This document shows, one piece after another, positions 38,124 to 45,460 of a stretch of 51,105 nucleotides of DNA (position 1 is the first letter of the stretch; every line of letters begins with the position of its first letter). The stretch spans positions 1 to 51,105 of the forward strand of contig PHAA01000025.1 in the NCBI GenBank assembly GCA_002840245.1, read 5' to 3'. A program made the position numbers and the translations under genes. The stretch comes from Firmicutes bacterium HGW-Firmicutes-15 (lineage in GTDB: Bacteria; Bacillota; Syntrophomonadia; Syntrophomonadales; Syntrophomonadaceae). The notes below the pieces were generated by a model that had not been told where the DNA came from, searched no databases, and worked only from the letters and a program-made list of their open reading frames with translations.

Positions 38124-38707
38124 TTTATGGGTCACTATCTATAGTATTGTGGATATTAATTGCATATTACCTTCATAATCACCGTATCTGGCTGTTTTAT
38201 TATATCTGGACAGCAGTTGGTTTTACCTTCATTGCCATTCTTCTACTACGCTCATCTAACGTGGAATATGCTGTGGAACAAGCAACCGGCTTATTTCTCC
38301 ATTATTCGCTGGGATTAATTGGTATCAAGACATTTATTTTCGACAAAGCTCCAGGAACGGTGCTGGTTTTACTGGCTCTCGAAAATAGCTGGACTTGTAT
38401 TGACATTGATATTGAATGCTCAGGTCTACTTGAATCCTGTGTTCTCTTGGGCCTACTAATGTTTTATCCCACCTTGACTTTGGCAAAAAGATTCCAATAT
38501 GCCTGTATCGGGGTCATCTCTCTGTTCGTGGTCAACCTCATACGCCTGATTACAGTTGTATTAACCCTTAACTTCGGGGGGCGAGATACTATGTTCATCG
38601 CTCATACCCTGGTAGGTAGACTGGTTTTTTTTGCTCTAATAATTATGGTCTATTGGTATCTATTTACTCGCCCATCATTAGCTAAGGTTAGGAGAAGAGT
38701 GGAATAA
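38120..38707 (+). CDS. xrtG: Exosortase family protein XrtG
   Basis: 195-residue polytopic membrane protein with about six membrane segments. It shows the exosortase catalytic pattern: Cys100 in IECSGLLES, Arg142 in NLIRL and His162 in IAHTLVGRL, matching the Cys/Arg/His triad of exosortases/archaeosortases. These are predicted transpeptidases that process C-terminal sorting signals; the short Gram-positive form beside this type of glycosyltransferase is XrtG. ATG start overlaps the stop of the upstream candidate substrate; its own stop overlaps the next gene (TAATG), so the three genes are tightly coupled. The activity is predicted, not shown, for this subfamily as far as I know. Confidence 0.87.
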   Translation: MIYGSLSIVLWILIAYYLHNHRIWLFYYIWTAVGFTFIAILLLRSSNVEYAVEQATGLFLHYSLGLIGIKTFIFDKAPGTVLVLLALENSWTCIDIDIECSGLLESCVLLGLLMFYPTLTLAKRFQYACIGVISLFVVNLIRLITVVLTLNFGGRDTMFIAHTLVGRLVFFALIIMVYWYLFTRPSLAKVRRRVE

Positions 38708-40071
38708 TGCTTGAATTATTTATGGAAAGAACTATAGCTTTTCTTCTGTTCTGGGGCATCTGGATGCTGGCTCCACTGGTTATTGATTTGACTACAGCAG
38801 CATTATATCTTTCAATGGTTATATTATTTCCTGAAAAAAAGGAACGCGAAGCCCTTTTAGAGTTAAATTTTTTGCCTTTGGTTTCTGTTGTTATACCTGT
38901 TCACGATTCATCCGAGACGCTATATGCTTGTCTAAAATCTGTAGTAGATCAAAAATATCCTCTGGAGAAATTACAAATAATTTGCATCAACAATGGCAGC
39001 AGTGATAATAGCTTTAATGTGTTTGGTAAATTCCAGAATGACTACCAACACGCAAGTCTTAGTTGGATTAATATGGACCGGTCCGGTAAATCTATAGCCC
39101 TCAATGCAGGTATATATATGATTAAGGGTGATTATATAATAAATGTAGATTCGGATGCTTGGTTAGATGAGTTTGCTGTCCTACGAATGGTAGAAACCTT
39201 TGAACATGACTTAACCCTGGTTGCAGCCACAGGCGCTATACATATTGATAAAAAGCTTGGAGAGCAGACTGGATTGATGGATGTCCTTCACTACTGTGAA
39301 GAAATTGAATACTTGGTAGCTTTCAACGTTGGGAGAAGGTACCAGAGTATCACCAATAACCTTTATACCCTCGCAGGAGCTTTTTCAGCGTTTCGAAGGG
39401 ATATCCTCCTTAAATCCTTTCAATATTCGGAAAGAACTGTATCAGAGGATACTGATTTGACATTTCATATTCGTAATTCAGCACAAAAAGACAATGGTCG
39501 ACTTGGCTGTGTATCTTCTGCCATAGCTTATGTTGAACCGATAGATTCGTTTAGCAAGCTCTATTCCCAAAGAGTTCGCTGGCAGCGTGGGCAAATTGAA
39601 GTTACTTCCCTATATGATCCTGGAAAAATTGGCTTCCTTCGTTCACTCAGGAGCACTAATGGGCGAACTCTGGTAGTAGATCATACACTAGCCTTTTCAC
39701 GCTTAACTTGGACATTTTTAATTCCTTTCCTTTACTTCCTAGGTTACCCTCTGAACTTAGTTATGGCAGCCTTCGGTGGAATGTATATTTGTTACCTCTT
39801 GTTGGATTTCCTATACTATCTGGTAGCTGTTAAGGAGTCTTCTGGGCCATATAAAACGGGAATTAAGAAAATATGGTGGGTAGTCTTTTTCTTACCTATA
39901 TTTCGTTCTATCACATATTGGTTTCGTATATCGGGAATTCTCTTAGCTATCACCGAACAAAGCAGTTGGAAAGTGGAAAATCCTATCGCACAATTGACGG
40001 AAGCGATAAAAGCTAGTCTAAAACATATGGTTAATAAATTCAGAAAATATTACAGCCGGATTAAATTTTGA
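38707..40071 (+). CDS. Exosortase G-associated family 2 glycosyltransferase
   Basis: 454-residue membrane glycosyltransferase. N-terminal membrane segments (residues 8-40), then a cytoplasmic GT-A domain: VSVVIPVHDSSETLYACLKSV, INNGSSDNS, GKSIALNAGIYMIKGDYIINVDSDAWLDE with the DxD metal motif (148-150), the acceptor-site SEDTDLTFHI, and the QRVRWQRGQ (QxxRW) motif of processive enzymes such as cellulose and hyaluronan synthases. Further membrane segments follow (about 335-420). It matches the glycosyltransferase clade known to travel with XrtG. It probably extrudes or builds a polysaccharide, perhaps the one to which the sorted protein is joined. The start overlaps the xrtG stop. Confidence 0.87.
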   Translation: MLELFMERTIAFLLFWGIWMLAPLVIDLTTAALYLSMVILFPEKKEREALLELNFLPLVSVVIPVHDSSETLYACLKSVVDQKYPLEKLQIICINNGSSDNSFNVFGKFQNDYQHASLSWINMDRSGKSIALNAGIYMIKGDYIINVDSDAWLDEFAVLRMVETFEHDLTLVAATGAIHIDKKLGEQTGLMDVLHYCEEIEYLVAFNVGRRYQSITNNLYTLAGAFSAFRRDILLKSFQYSERTVSEDTDLTFHIRNSAQKDNGRLGCVSSAIAYVEPIDSFSKLYSQRVRWQRGQIEVTSLYDPGKIGFLRSLRSTNGRTLVVDHTLAFSRLTWTFLIPFLYFLGYPLNLVMAAFGGMYICYLLLDFLYYLVAVKESSGPYKTGIKKIWWVVFFLPIFRSITYWFRISGILLAITEQSSWKVENPIAQLTEAIKASLKHMVNKFRKYYSRIKF

Positions 40072-40135
40072 AGTTAATAAACGTTCTCTTTTGGTTCTAT
40101 TTAAATATTGTCTAGACTAACCCATACCTATTCAA

Positions 40136-40309
40136 TTATATGCTTTCTATACTAGCTTTTAATTGGTTAATTTCTTCATGTAATCGCAGCGCCTCTTCTC
40201 GCAGATCCGGTTCGGAAGATTTCAGTAAACTTTCAAATTCGGACCCACTCTGCAGCTCATCCAGTCGGGCAACTATTCCTGCCTTAAACCACCTTATATT
40301 ATTATCCAT
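40136..40309 (-). CDS. Small coiled-coil protein
   Basis: 57 residues, charged and helical, with a likely coiled coil in its second half (EEALRLHEEINQLKASIES). I recognise no family. The start is the ATG at 40309, with AAAGGGAG eight bases upstream, rather than the longer frame to 40357. It stands alone, convergent with the end of the XrtG-associated glycosyltransferase gene. Confidence 0.6.
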   Translation of the reverse strand: MDNNIRWFKAGIVARLDELQSGSEFESLLKSSEPDLREEALRLHEEINQLKASIESI

Positions 40310-40385
40310 ATCAACAACTCCCTTTAAGGTTATTAATATACATTTTCCCAGAAACAAACCTTTTTAAAACATTTGCAGATTTTTT

Positions 40386-40416
40386 TAATTAGGGTTTGCT
40401 ACCCAAACCCTAATTA
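40386..40416. promoter_or_regulatory. Perfect 13-bp inverted repeat, possible operator
   Basis: TAATTAGGGTTTG (40386-40398), a five-base gap CTACC, then CAAACCCTAATTA (40404-40416). It sits between the divergent coiled-coil gene and the GerMN lipoprotein gene, with no U-run after it on either strand, so an operator for the divergent genes is likelier than a terminator. Confidence 0.5.
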
Positions 40417-40510
40417 CGGATTATTTCTCAGAAGATTTAGATATTTTGTGCAAGATTAATCCTATAATTTGCTATTATATATAAAGGAACTATGAAGGGA
40501 TGGTAGACTT

Positions 40511-41080
40511 ATGAAGAAACGAGCTCTCGCATTATTATTTATACTATTTATACTTGTTGCCTCTTTATTATTTAGCGGCTGTTCCAAGTCACCGGTAGGA
40601 CAGGCTCCCGTTGACCAAAATAAAACTCTCCTCGGAGATGAAAGTAATCTAATCACTACCAACTTAACCCTTTATTTCTCTGATAACCAGGCCATGTACC
40701 TGATGCCCGAGAGCCGCCAGATAAAAATCCGCAAGGATGCCAGTACTGAGTCCATGGCCGAGGCCATTGTAAACGAACTTATCGCCGGGCCCACTGATAA
40801 GAAGTTAATCGCAACGATTCCTAAGGAAACGAAGTTACTTTCTGTTAAGATTACCGATCAGGTCGCCAATGTTGACTTCAGCGAGGAGATTAGGAGCAAA
40901 CATCCGGGCGGAAGTACCGGAGAATTGATGACTCTGAACTCTTTGGTTGATTCCCTGACTGAACTCAACGGGATAAAAAAAGTACAGATATTAATTAATG
41001 GCGCAAAAGTGGATACTCTGGTAGGGCACGCAGATTTAAGCCAGCCCTTGAACCGAGATGAAAGCATTATTAAAAAATAA
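40511..41080 (+). CDS. GerMN-domain lipoprotein
   Basis: 189 residues. A signal peptide with lipobox (LLFSGC, Cys24) marks a membrane-anchored lipoprotein. A single GerMN domain follows (about residues 50-170): TLYFSDNQAMYLMPESRQI, AEAIVNELIAGPTDKKLIATIP, VDFSEEI and LTELNGIKKVQILINGAK. GerMN domains occur in the spore germination/sporulation protein GerM and in LpqB-like lipoproteins. A role in sporulation or cell-envelope assembly is likely; nothing in the surroundings narrows it. ATG start with AAGGGATG upstream. Confidence 0.87.
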   Translation: MKKRALALLFILFILVASLLFSGCSKSPVGQAPVDQNKTLLGDESNLITTNLTLYFSDNQAMYLMPESRQIKIRKDASTESMAEAIVNELIAGPTDKKLIATIPKETKLLSVKITDQVANVDFSEEIRSKHPGGSTGELMTLNSLVDSLTELNGIKKVQILINGAKVDTLVGHADLSQPLNRDESIIKK

Positions 41081-41202
41081 TAGAGGTCATAGGTTATTTA
41101 GGAGCATTGTTGTAAACATCGTCCATAGTATATCGGTACACTTTGATTTCATAATGTTTTAGACCTTCGACAACCTAAACTTATAAGACATAAAAAATCA
41201 TT

Positions 41203-41241
41203 AAAGCGTATCCTGGCAATAGTGCACAGGATACGCTTTTT
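41203..41241. terminator. Bidirectional terminator between GerMN gene and guaA
   Basis: Stem AAGCGTATCCTG / CAGGATACGCTT with an 11-base loop, flanked by A-runs to the left and TTTTT to the right, so it works on both strands. It ends the GerMN transcript (plus) and guaA (minus), which converge here. Confidence 0.9.
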
Positions 41242-41304
41242 CACCTGAATACGTAACCTCTAATATCCCTATCTTGATTCCTCAAGATTCAAATCATCCT
41301 GCCC

Positions 41305-42837
41305 TTACTCCCACTCAATGGTCCCGGGAGGCTTACTGGTAATATCATAAGCTACTCGATTTACACCCCGAACCTCATTTACAATTCGGCGGGCCATAAT
41401 GTCCAGGACTTCATATGGGATATGTGCCCATTCAGCTGTCATGGCATCATCACTGGTGACAGCCCTTATAATAATGGGATAGGCATAGGTACGCCCATCA
41501 CCCATAACCCCAACACTCCTAACCGGGGGAAGAACAGCAAAATACTGCCATATCTCCCGATCCAGACCGGCCTTCTTGATCTCCTCGCGTACAATATGAT
41601 CAGCTTCCTGTAGAATCTGCACTTTCTCCGGGGTGACTTCTTCCAGGACCCGTACTCCCAAGCCAGGGCCAGGAAAGGGTTGTCTCCATACTATTTCCTC
41701 GGCCATACCCAACTTTTCTCCAATAATTCTTACTTCATCTTTAAATAGTAGTCTGAGTGGTTCTACCAGTTCAAATTTCATATCTTCGGGCAGCCCACCT
41801 ACATTGTGATGGCTTTTGATAGTCTGCGCAGTTTTTGTACCGCTTTCAACTATGTCAGGATAAATAGTACCTTGTACCAGATAATCTATTTCCCCTAGTT
41901 TCCTAGCTTCTTCCTCGAAAACCCGAATGAATTCTTCGCCGATGATTTTACGTTTCTTTTCCGGATCGGAAACACCCTTCAATTTACTTAAAAAACGTTC
42001 TCCCGAATCTGCGAAGACCAGATTCATTTTCATTTGGTCTTTGAAGGTCCTAATTACTTGTTCGGACTCATCTTTGCGCATTAATCCGTTATCAACATAT
42101 ACACAGACCAGTTGATCTCCCACCGCTCTATGAACTAATGTAGCCGCTACGGCAGAATCCACTCCCCCGCTAAGCCCGCAGAGAATCTTCTTATCGCCAA
42201 CTTTATCACGAATCGCCTGTATCATTTCTTCTATATAATCACTCAGATCCCAGTCACCCTTTAATTTGCAAACTTCAAAAAGGAAGTTTTTTAATACTTG
42301 CTGCCCCTCAATAGTGTGCCTAACTTCCGGGTGAAATTGTACCCCGTATAATTTAGAACTGGGATTGCTGATGGCCGCTATCGGACAATTTTCTGTGCTG
42401 GCAGTAATACTAAAGCCTTCCGGTATGGAATCAATAGAATCCCCATGGCTCATCCAGACCTGAGTCTGTTTAGAAACACCCTTAAATATTAAATCATCCC
42501 CAACTGCGTCAAGCAGGGTACGTCCATATTCTCTAAGCTGACTGCCCTTTACTTCTCCCCCCAGTTGAAAGGCTATCAGCTGCATGCCATAACAGATCCC
42601 CAGAACCGGAATACCCATTGAATAAATACGCGGATCACAGGCCGGAGCATCTTTAATATGTACGCTGGCAGGACCACCAGTAAGAATTATAGCTGCGGGT
42701 TTTTTCGCTTGTACCTCTGCAAAAGGTATATCATAAGGAACCATTTCGCTGTAAACTGCCAACTCCCTGACCCGGCGGGCTATAAGCTGGTTATATTGGC
42801 CTCCGAAATCAAGGACTAATACTACTTCTTTGTCCAT
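41305..42837 (-). CDS. guaA: GMP synthase (glutamine-hydrolysing) GuaA
   Basis: Converts XMP to GMP. About 510 residues: class I amidotransferase domain ([21 protein letters not shown], nucleophile Cys in [13 protein letters not shown] with the catalytic His/Glu), ATP pyrophosphatase domain with the P-loop [14 protein letters not shown], and the C-terminal dimerisation domain ending [11 protein letters not shown]. The frame extends to 42858 inside hpt, but the ATG at 42837, with AGAGGTG upstream, gives the usual length. It follows hpt by ten bases and runs with it as a salvage/GMP operon separate from the de novo genes. Confidence 0.97.
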   Translation of the reverse strand: MDKEVVLVLDFGGQYNQLIARRVRELAVYSEMVPYDIPFAEVQAKKPAAIILTGGPASVHIKDAPACDPRIYSMGIPVLGICYGMQLIAFQLGGEVKGSQLREYGRTLLDAVGDDLIFKGVSKQTQVWMSHGDSIDSIPEGFSITASTENCPIAAISNPSSKLYGVQFHPEVRHTIEGQQVLKNFLFEVCKLKGDWDLSDYIEEMIQAIRDKVGDKKILCGLSGGVDSAVAATLVHRAVGDQLVCVYVDNGLMRKDESEQVIRTFKDQMKMNLVFADSGERFLSKLKGVSDPEKKRKIIGEEFIRVFEEEARKLGEIDYLVQGTIYPDIVESGTKTAQTIKSHHNVGGLPEDMKFELVEPLRLLFKDEVRIIGEKLGMAEEIVWRQPFPGPGLGVRVLEEVTPEKVQILQEADHIVREEIKKAGLDREIWQYFAVLPPVRSVGVMGDGRTYAYPIIIRAVTSDDAMTAEWAHIPYEVLDIMARRIVNEVRGVNRVAYDITSKPPGTIEWE

Positions 42838-42847
42838 CTTTGCACCT

Positions 42848-43387
42848 CTACTTTTCATAAACTGATGGTTTTAAAATACATACCGCGGGATAGCCTCTAT
42901 AGCGTTCCGCATAATCCATTCCGCAGCCAACCACAAATTTATCTGGAATGGAATAACCCACATAATCAGGTTTGATAGGGCTTCTGCGCCGTGATGGCTT
43001 GTCCAATAGGCAGCATATCTTAAGGCTTTTAGGGCCTCTTTTGCACAATATTTCGCTGATATAGTTGAGGGTTAACCCGGTATCAATTATGTCTTCCACG
43101 ATTAGAATATTTTTTCCTTCAATTGAATAATCCAGGTCTTTTAATATACGTACCTCACCTGATGATTCTGTTGATAGGCCATAGCTGCATACATCCATAA
43201 AATCAATCTCCAGTGGCAGATCAATTTGCCGGACCAAATCGGCCATAAATATGAAGGCTCCCTTAAGTATGCCTATTACCAGAAGTTCATCCCCATTATA
43301 ATCAAGCGCTATTTGCCGGCCTAATTCCTTGATTTTCTTTTTTAGCTCTTCTTCTGTAAACAGTATGTCTACTTCATCTAAATTCAC
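42848..43387 (-). CDS. hpt: Hypoxanthine phosphoribosyltransferase
   Basis: Salvages hypoxanthine and guanine with PRPP. About 179 residues. Motifs: [22 protein letters not shown], the acidic pair and PRPP loop in [17 protein letters not shown], the purine-pocket [21 protein letters not shown], and RYRGYP. I place the start at GTG 43387 with AGGAGGGAG six bases upstream; the ATG at 43405 coincides with the likely transcription start and would lie inside the ribosome site. Together with guaA it directs purines to GMP. Confidence 0.95.
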   Translation of the reverse strand: MNLDEVDILFTEEELKKKIKELGRQIALDYNGDELLVIGILKGAFIFMADLVRQIDLPLEIDFMDVCSYGLSTESSGEVRILKDLDYSIEGKNILIVEDIIDTGLTLNYISEILCKRGPKSLKICCLLDKPSRRRSPIKPDYVGYSIPDKFVVGCGMDYAERYRGYPAVCILKPSVYEK

Positions 43388-43411
43388 AGTAAACTCCCTC
43401 CTCATCTAAGA

Positions 43412-43440
43412 ATTATAAGGGACTATCAAGGAATAAACAA
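43412..43440 (-). promoter_or_regulatory. Promoter of hpt-guaA
   Basis: On the minus strand TTGTTT (43440-43435), a 17-base spacer, and a perfect TATAAT (43417-43412). Transcription would start near 43405, leaving a very short leader. Most of this promoter lies within the left arm of the long palindrome at 43417-43580. Confidence 0.75.
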
Positions 43441-43580
43441 GGCAGAATACTCCGAGGATTTTTTTTGCTAGGCAAGGCGTCAAAGCGTGGTAATACTGGA
43501 GGTATTATCGCGTTTTGATAACGAAGTATAGCGCGAAAAAGACCGGAGTAAATGACTAGTTTATTTCTTGATAGTCCCTT
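43417..43580. repeat. Long nested palindromic element
   Basis: 164 bases. Outer arms of 22 bases, AAGGGACTATCAAGGAATAAAC at 43417-43438 against 43559-43580, match with a single mismatch. Inside are ACTCCG / CGGAGT (43449-43454, 43544-43549), a T-run against an A-run, and a tip hairpin TAATAC / GTATTA (43491-43496, 43502-43507). It carries no reading frame. It looks like a non-autonomous palindromic mobile element, or a large structured RNA. Confidence 0.75.
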
Positions 43581-43716
43581 GTAACAAGTACTAGAAGGTG
43601 CAATGCAAGCTGCCAGCCATCATTATATGTTCTTTATCAAGATTCTCTTATATGGTAGAATTTTTTAATGGCACTTTCAAAAAGTCACTTGCTTCAGAAG
43701 AAGGGAGTTATGAGAG

Positions 43717-44127
43717 TTGAAAACTGAGACCTTGAATCTACATGGATTAAATCTAAATGAGGCTCGGGAAAAAACCCGGCAAAATATAGATTGGGCTATA
43801 AAGCACGGTGTAGATGTGCTGGTCTTAAACCATGGCAAAGGACATCACAGCAGCGGTGGTTTTGGGGTTATAAAAGCAGATATCCGCAAGATGTTAAAGG
43901 AGAATACTTTCCTTAGAGACAGCGGTTACCGGGTAGTATATGGGGAGTCGAACCTAGCTATAGCTCTGAGGTACGATGAAGGTAATACCCTAATTGTAGC
44001 GCGAGGTTTGGAATCAGAGTATATAGGGGGTCAGGCTCAAAACGAAAAAAACCAGCGTATCTTCTCCGAAGAAGGGAAGCAGGACAGAAAAGCTCATAAG
44101 ACCTGGCGAAAAAACAACTCCCGCTGA
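43717..44127 (+). CDS. Smr-domain protein
   Basis: 136 residues. The Smr (MutS2 C-terminal-like) domain fills the first 90: LNLHGLNLNEAREKTRQNIDWA and VLVLNHGKGHHSSGGFGVIKADIRKML, with the LHG and the HGKG motifs linked to nuclease or nucleic-acid binding. The C-terminal tail is highly charged and probably disordered. A stand-alone Smr protein may act in RNA/ribosome quality control or DNA processing; this one cannot be assigned further. TTG start with a GGGAG site upstream. It diverges from hpt across the palindromic element. Confidence 0.8.
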   Translation: MKTETLNLHGLNLNEAREKTRQNIDWAIKHGVDVLVLNHGKGHHSSGGFGVIKADIRKMLKENTFLRDSGYRVVYGESNLAIALRYDEGNTLIVARGLESEYIGGQAQNEKNQRIFSEEGKQDRKAHKTWRKNNSR

Positions 44128-44133
44128 CCATTT

Positions 44134-44733
44134 CTATTTTCCCTTCCTTAAACGCTGTCGGGTCATATTCAGTCCTTTAATGTTGACTATTAGGCATATT
44201 AATCCAAATATAAAGCCAGCCAGGACATCACTGGCATAGTGAACATTAAGATAAACCCGGCTGAATCCTATCATGAATACCAGTAGGTAAAGTGTAGCTG
44301 CACCAAGGTATCCCCATTTGTTTTTTGTATAGCGAATAAGCAGGTACGCCATAAACCCATAAAAAGCTATGGATACCATAGCATGACCACTGGGAAAGCT
44401 GAACCCGCTAGCTGCCGTCAATGCTTCTCCTGCAGGTCTGCTTCGTTCAAACCAGTACTTCAAATATTCCATGACCGCCCAAGTGGAAAACAAACAGCTA
44501 TTCAAGAAAACAGCCTCTATAACAAGAGAACGTTTTTTTGTCCTACACAATAAATATGCGCTTACCAAGGCAGTAATAATAATAAATGTTAATGGATAAC
44601 CCATATAGGTAATAACGAGCATGCTTTTTACCAACCAGGGTCTTTGGATTTCTTGTATCCATACACTGATCATCATATCCCAGTATATAAAGAAATGTAA
44701 TAATCCATTGAAGCCAACTTCCAAACTCGACAA
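44134..44733 (-). CDS. PAP2-family membrane phosphatase
   Basis: 199 residues with about six membrane segments. The three PAP2 active-site motifs are present: KYWFERSRP (motif 1), FPSGHAM (motif 2) and [16 protein letters not shown] (motif 3). Such enzymes dephosphorylate phosphatidic acid, phosphatidylglycerol phosphate or undecaprenyl pyrophosphate outside the membrane; the last is attractive given the nearby polymer genes, but unproven. TTG start at 44733, with AGGAG ten bases upstream. It ends seven bases from the convergent Smr gene. Confidence 0.9.
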   Translation of the reverse strand: MSSLEVGFNGLLHFFIYWDMMISVWIQEIQRPWLVKSMLVITYMGYPLTFIIITALVSAYLLCRTKKRSLVIEAVFLNSCLFSTWAVMEYLKYWFERSRPAGEALTAASGFSFPSGHAMVSIAFYGFMAYLLIRYTKNKWGYLGAATLYLLVFMIGFSRVYLNVHYASDVLAGFIFGLICLIVNIKGLNMTRQRLRKGK

Positions 44734-45179
44734 AATACATTTACTCCTTTATCTAAAATCCATACCGGTACTATCACATACTTACTTTTATGTTGCAAAA
44801 AGATACTTGTGATGCAATATGATACCTCATTATGATAGATTTTTTAAGTTTTTCCTCCAAGCTTCCCCTCTTCCGACTCAGTATAATTATAATAATTAAC
44901 TTTCTCCTTCTTTTATATTTATATGAATTTGTTGCTTGAACATCAACAATAATAAATGTTCCATTAACCTTTTAACGTCCATATAATTGGTTTTTGGAAC
45001 ACGTCAAATAGTGGCAAGGATATTTTGCTGCAGCATTTTGCCTAAGACAATTCCCTTTAAAATCATAATTTTTTATGCTTATTTCATTAAATATATATCA
45101 TCTTTAATTATTTGGCACATTTTTTGCATTATATATTATTGATTGCAATCGGAAATATGGTAAAAAGGAGGTGACTTAT
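44734..45179. other. AT-rich intergenic region
   Basis: About 445 bases between the PAP2 gene and the small orphan gene. No gene seen. Its right end holds a promoter candidate: TTGGCA (45112-45117) and TATTAT (45134-45139) with a 16-base spacer, followed by a short leader and a strong ribosome site. Confidence 0.5.
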
Positions 45180-45353
45180 ATGGATATTAACAGAAGCCAA
45201 ATAATGGATAACTGGGCTGAAATAATACTGGAATCTTACCCAGATGTTTCTCAGCAAACAAGCAATCATACTCAGCAAGACATTAATGCTGAATGGTGTA
45301 ATTGTTTCATGACCGATTTTGAAACCAAACGGATTTTAGCGAGAGCGGCATAA
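45180..45353 (+). CDS. 57-residue orphan protein with very strong ribosome site
   Basis: Begins at the ATG at 45180 with AAAGGAGG eight bases upstream, one of the strongest sites in the window. The sequence is polar and acidic (DINRSQIMDNWAEIILESYP...), with a Gln/Ser/Asn-rich middle, two close cysteines (EWCNCFMTDFE) and a basic C-terminus (KRILARAA). No signal peptide or membrane segment. No family recognised. It is monocistronic: a promoter candidate lies just upstream and a long hairpin terminator begins about 30 bases after the stop. A regulatory small protein or a peptide precursor are both possible; no modification enzyme lies nearby. Confidence 0.65.
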   Translation: MDINRSQIMDNWAEIILESYPDVSQQTSNHTQQDINAEWCNCFMTDFETKRILARAA

Positions 45354-45382
45354 TTATGAACGGATACGATAATCTAATAAAT

Positions 45383-45457
45383 AAGCCTCCACTTTTTAGT
45401 GAGTGTCATTGTCACCGGATGCTACTAAAACTTAAAAGTGGAGGCTTTGCATTTTTT
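45383..45457. terminator. Strong hairpin terminator
   Basis: Perfect 14-bp stem AAGCCTCCACTTTT (45383-45396) with AAAAGTGGAGGCTT (45434-45447), extended inward by TAGT / ACTA, then GCATTTTTTG. It ends the small orphan gene on the plus strand and, from the other side, the convergent sensor kinase operon. Confidence 0.9.
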
Positions 45458-45460
45458 GAA

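Noticed and set aside
43388-43716. Purine (guanine) riboswitch upstream of hpt-guaA
   Set aside because: The promoter leaves a leader of only about 18 bases, and the conserved xpt-type loop sequences are absent; the structure seen is a palindromic element.
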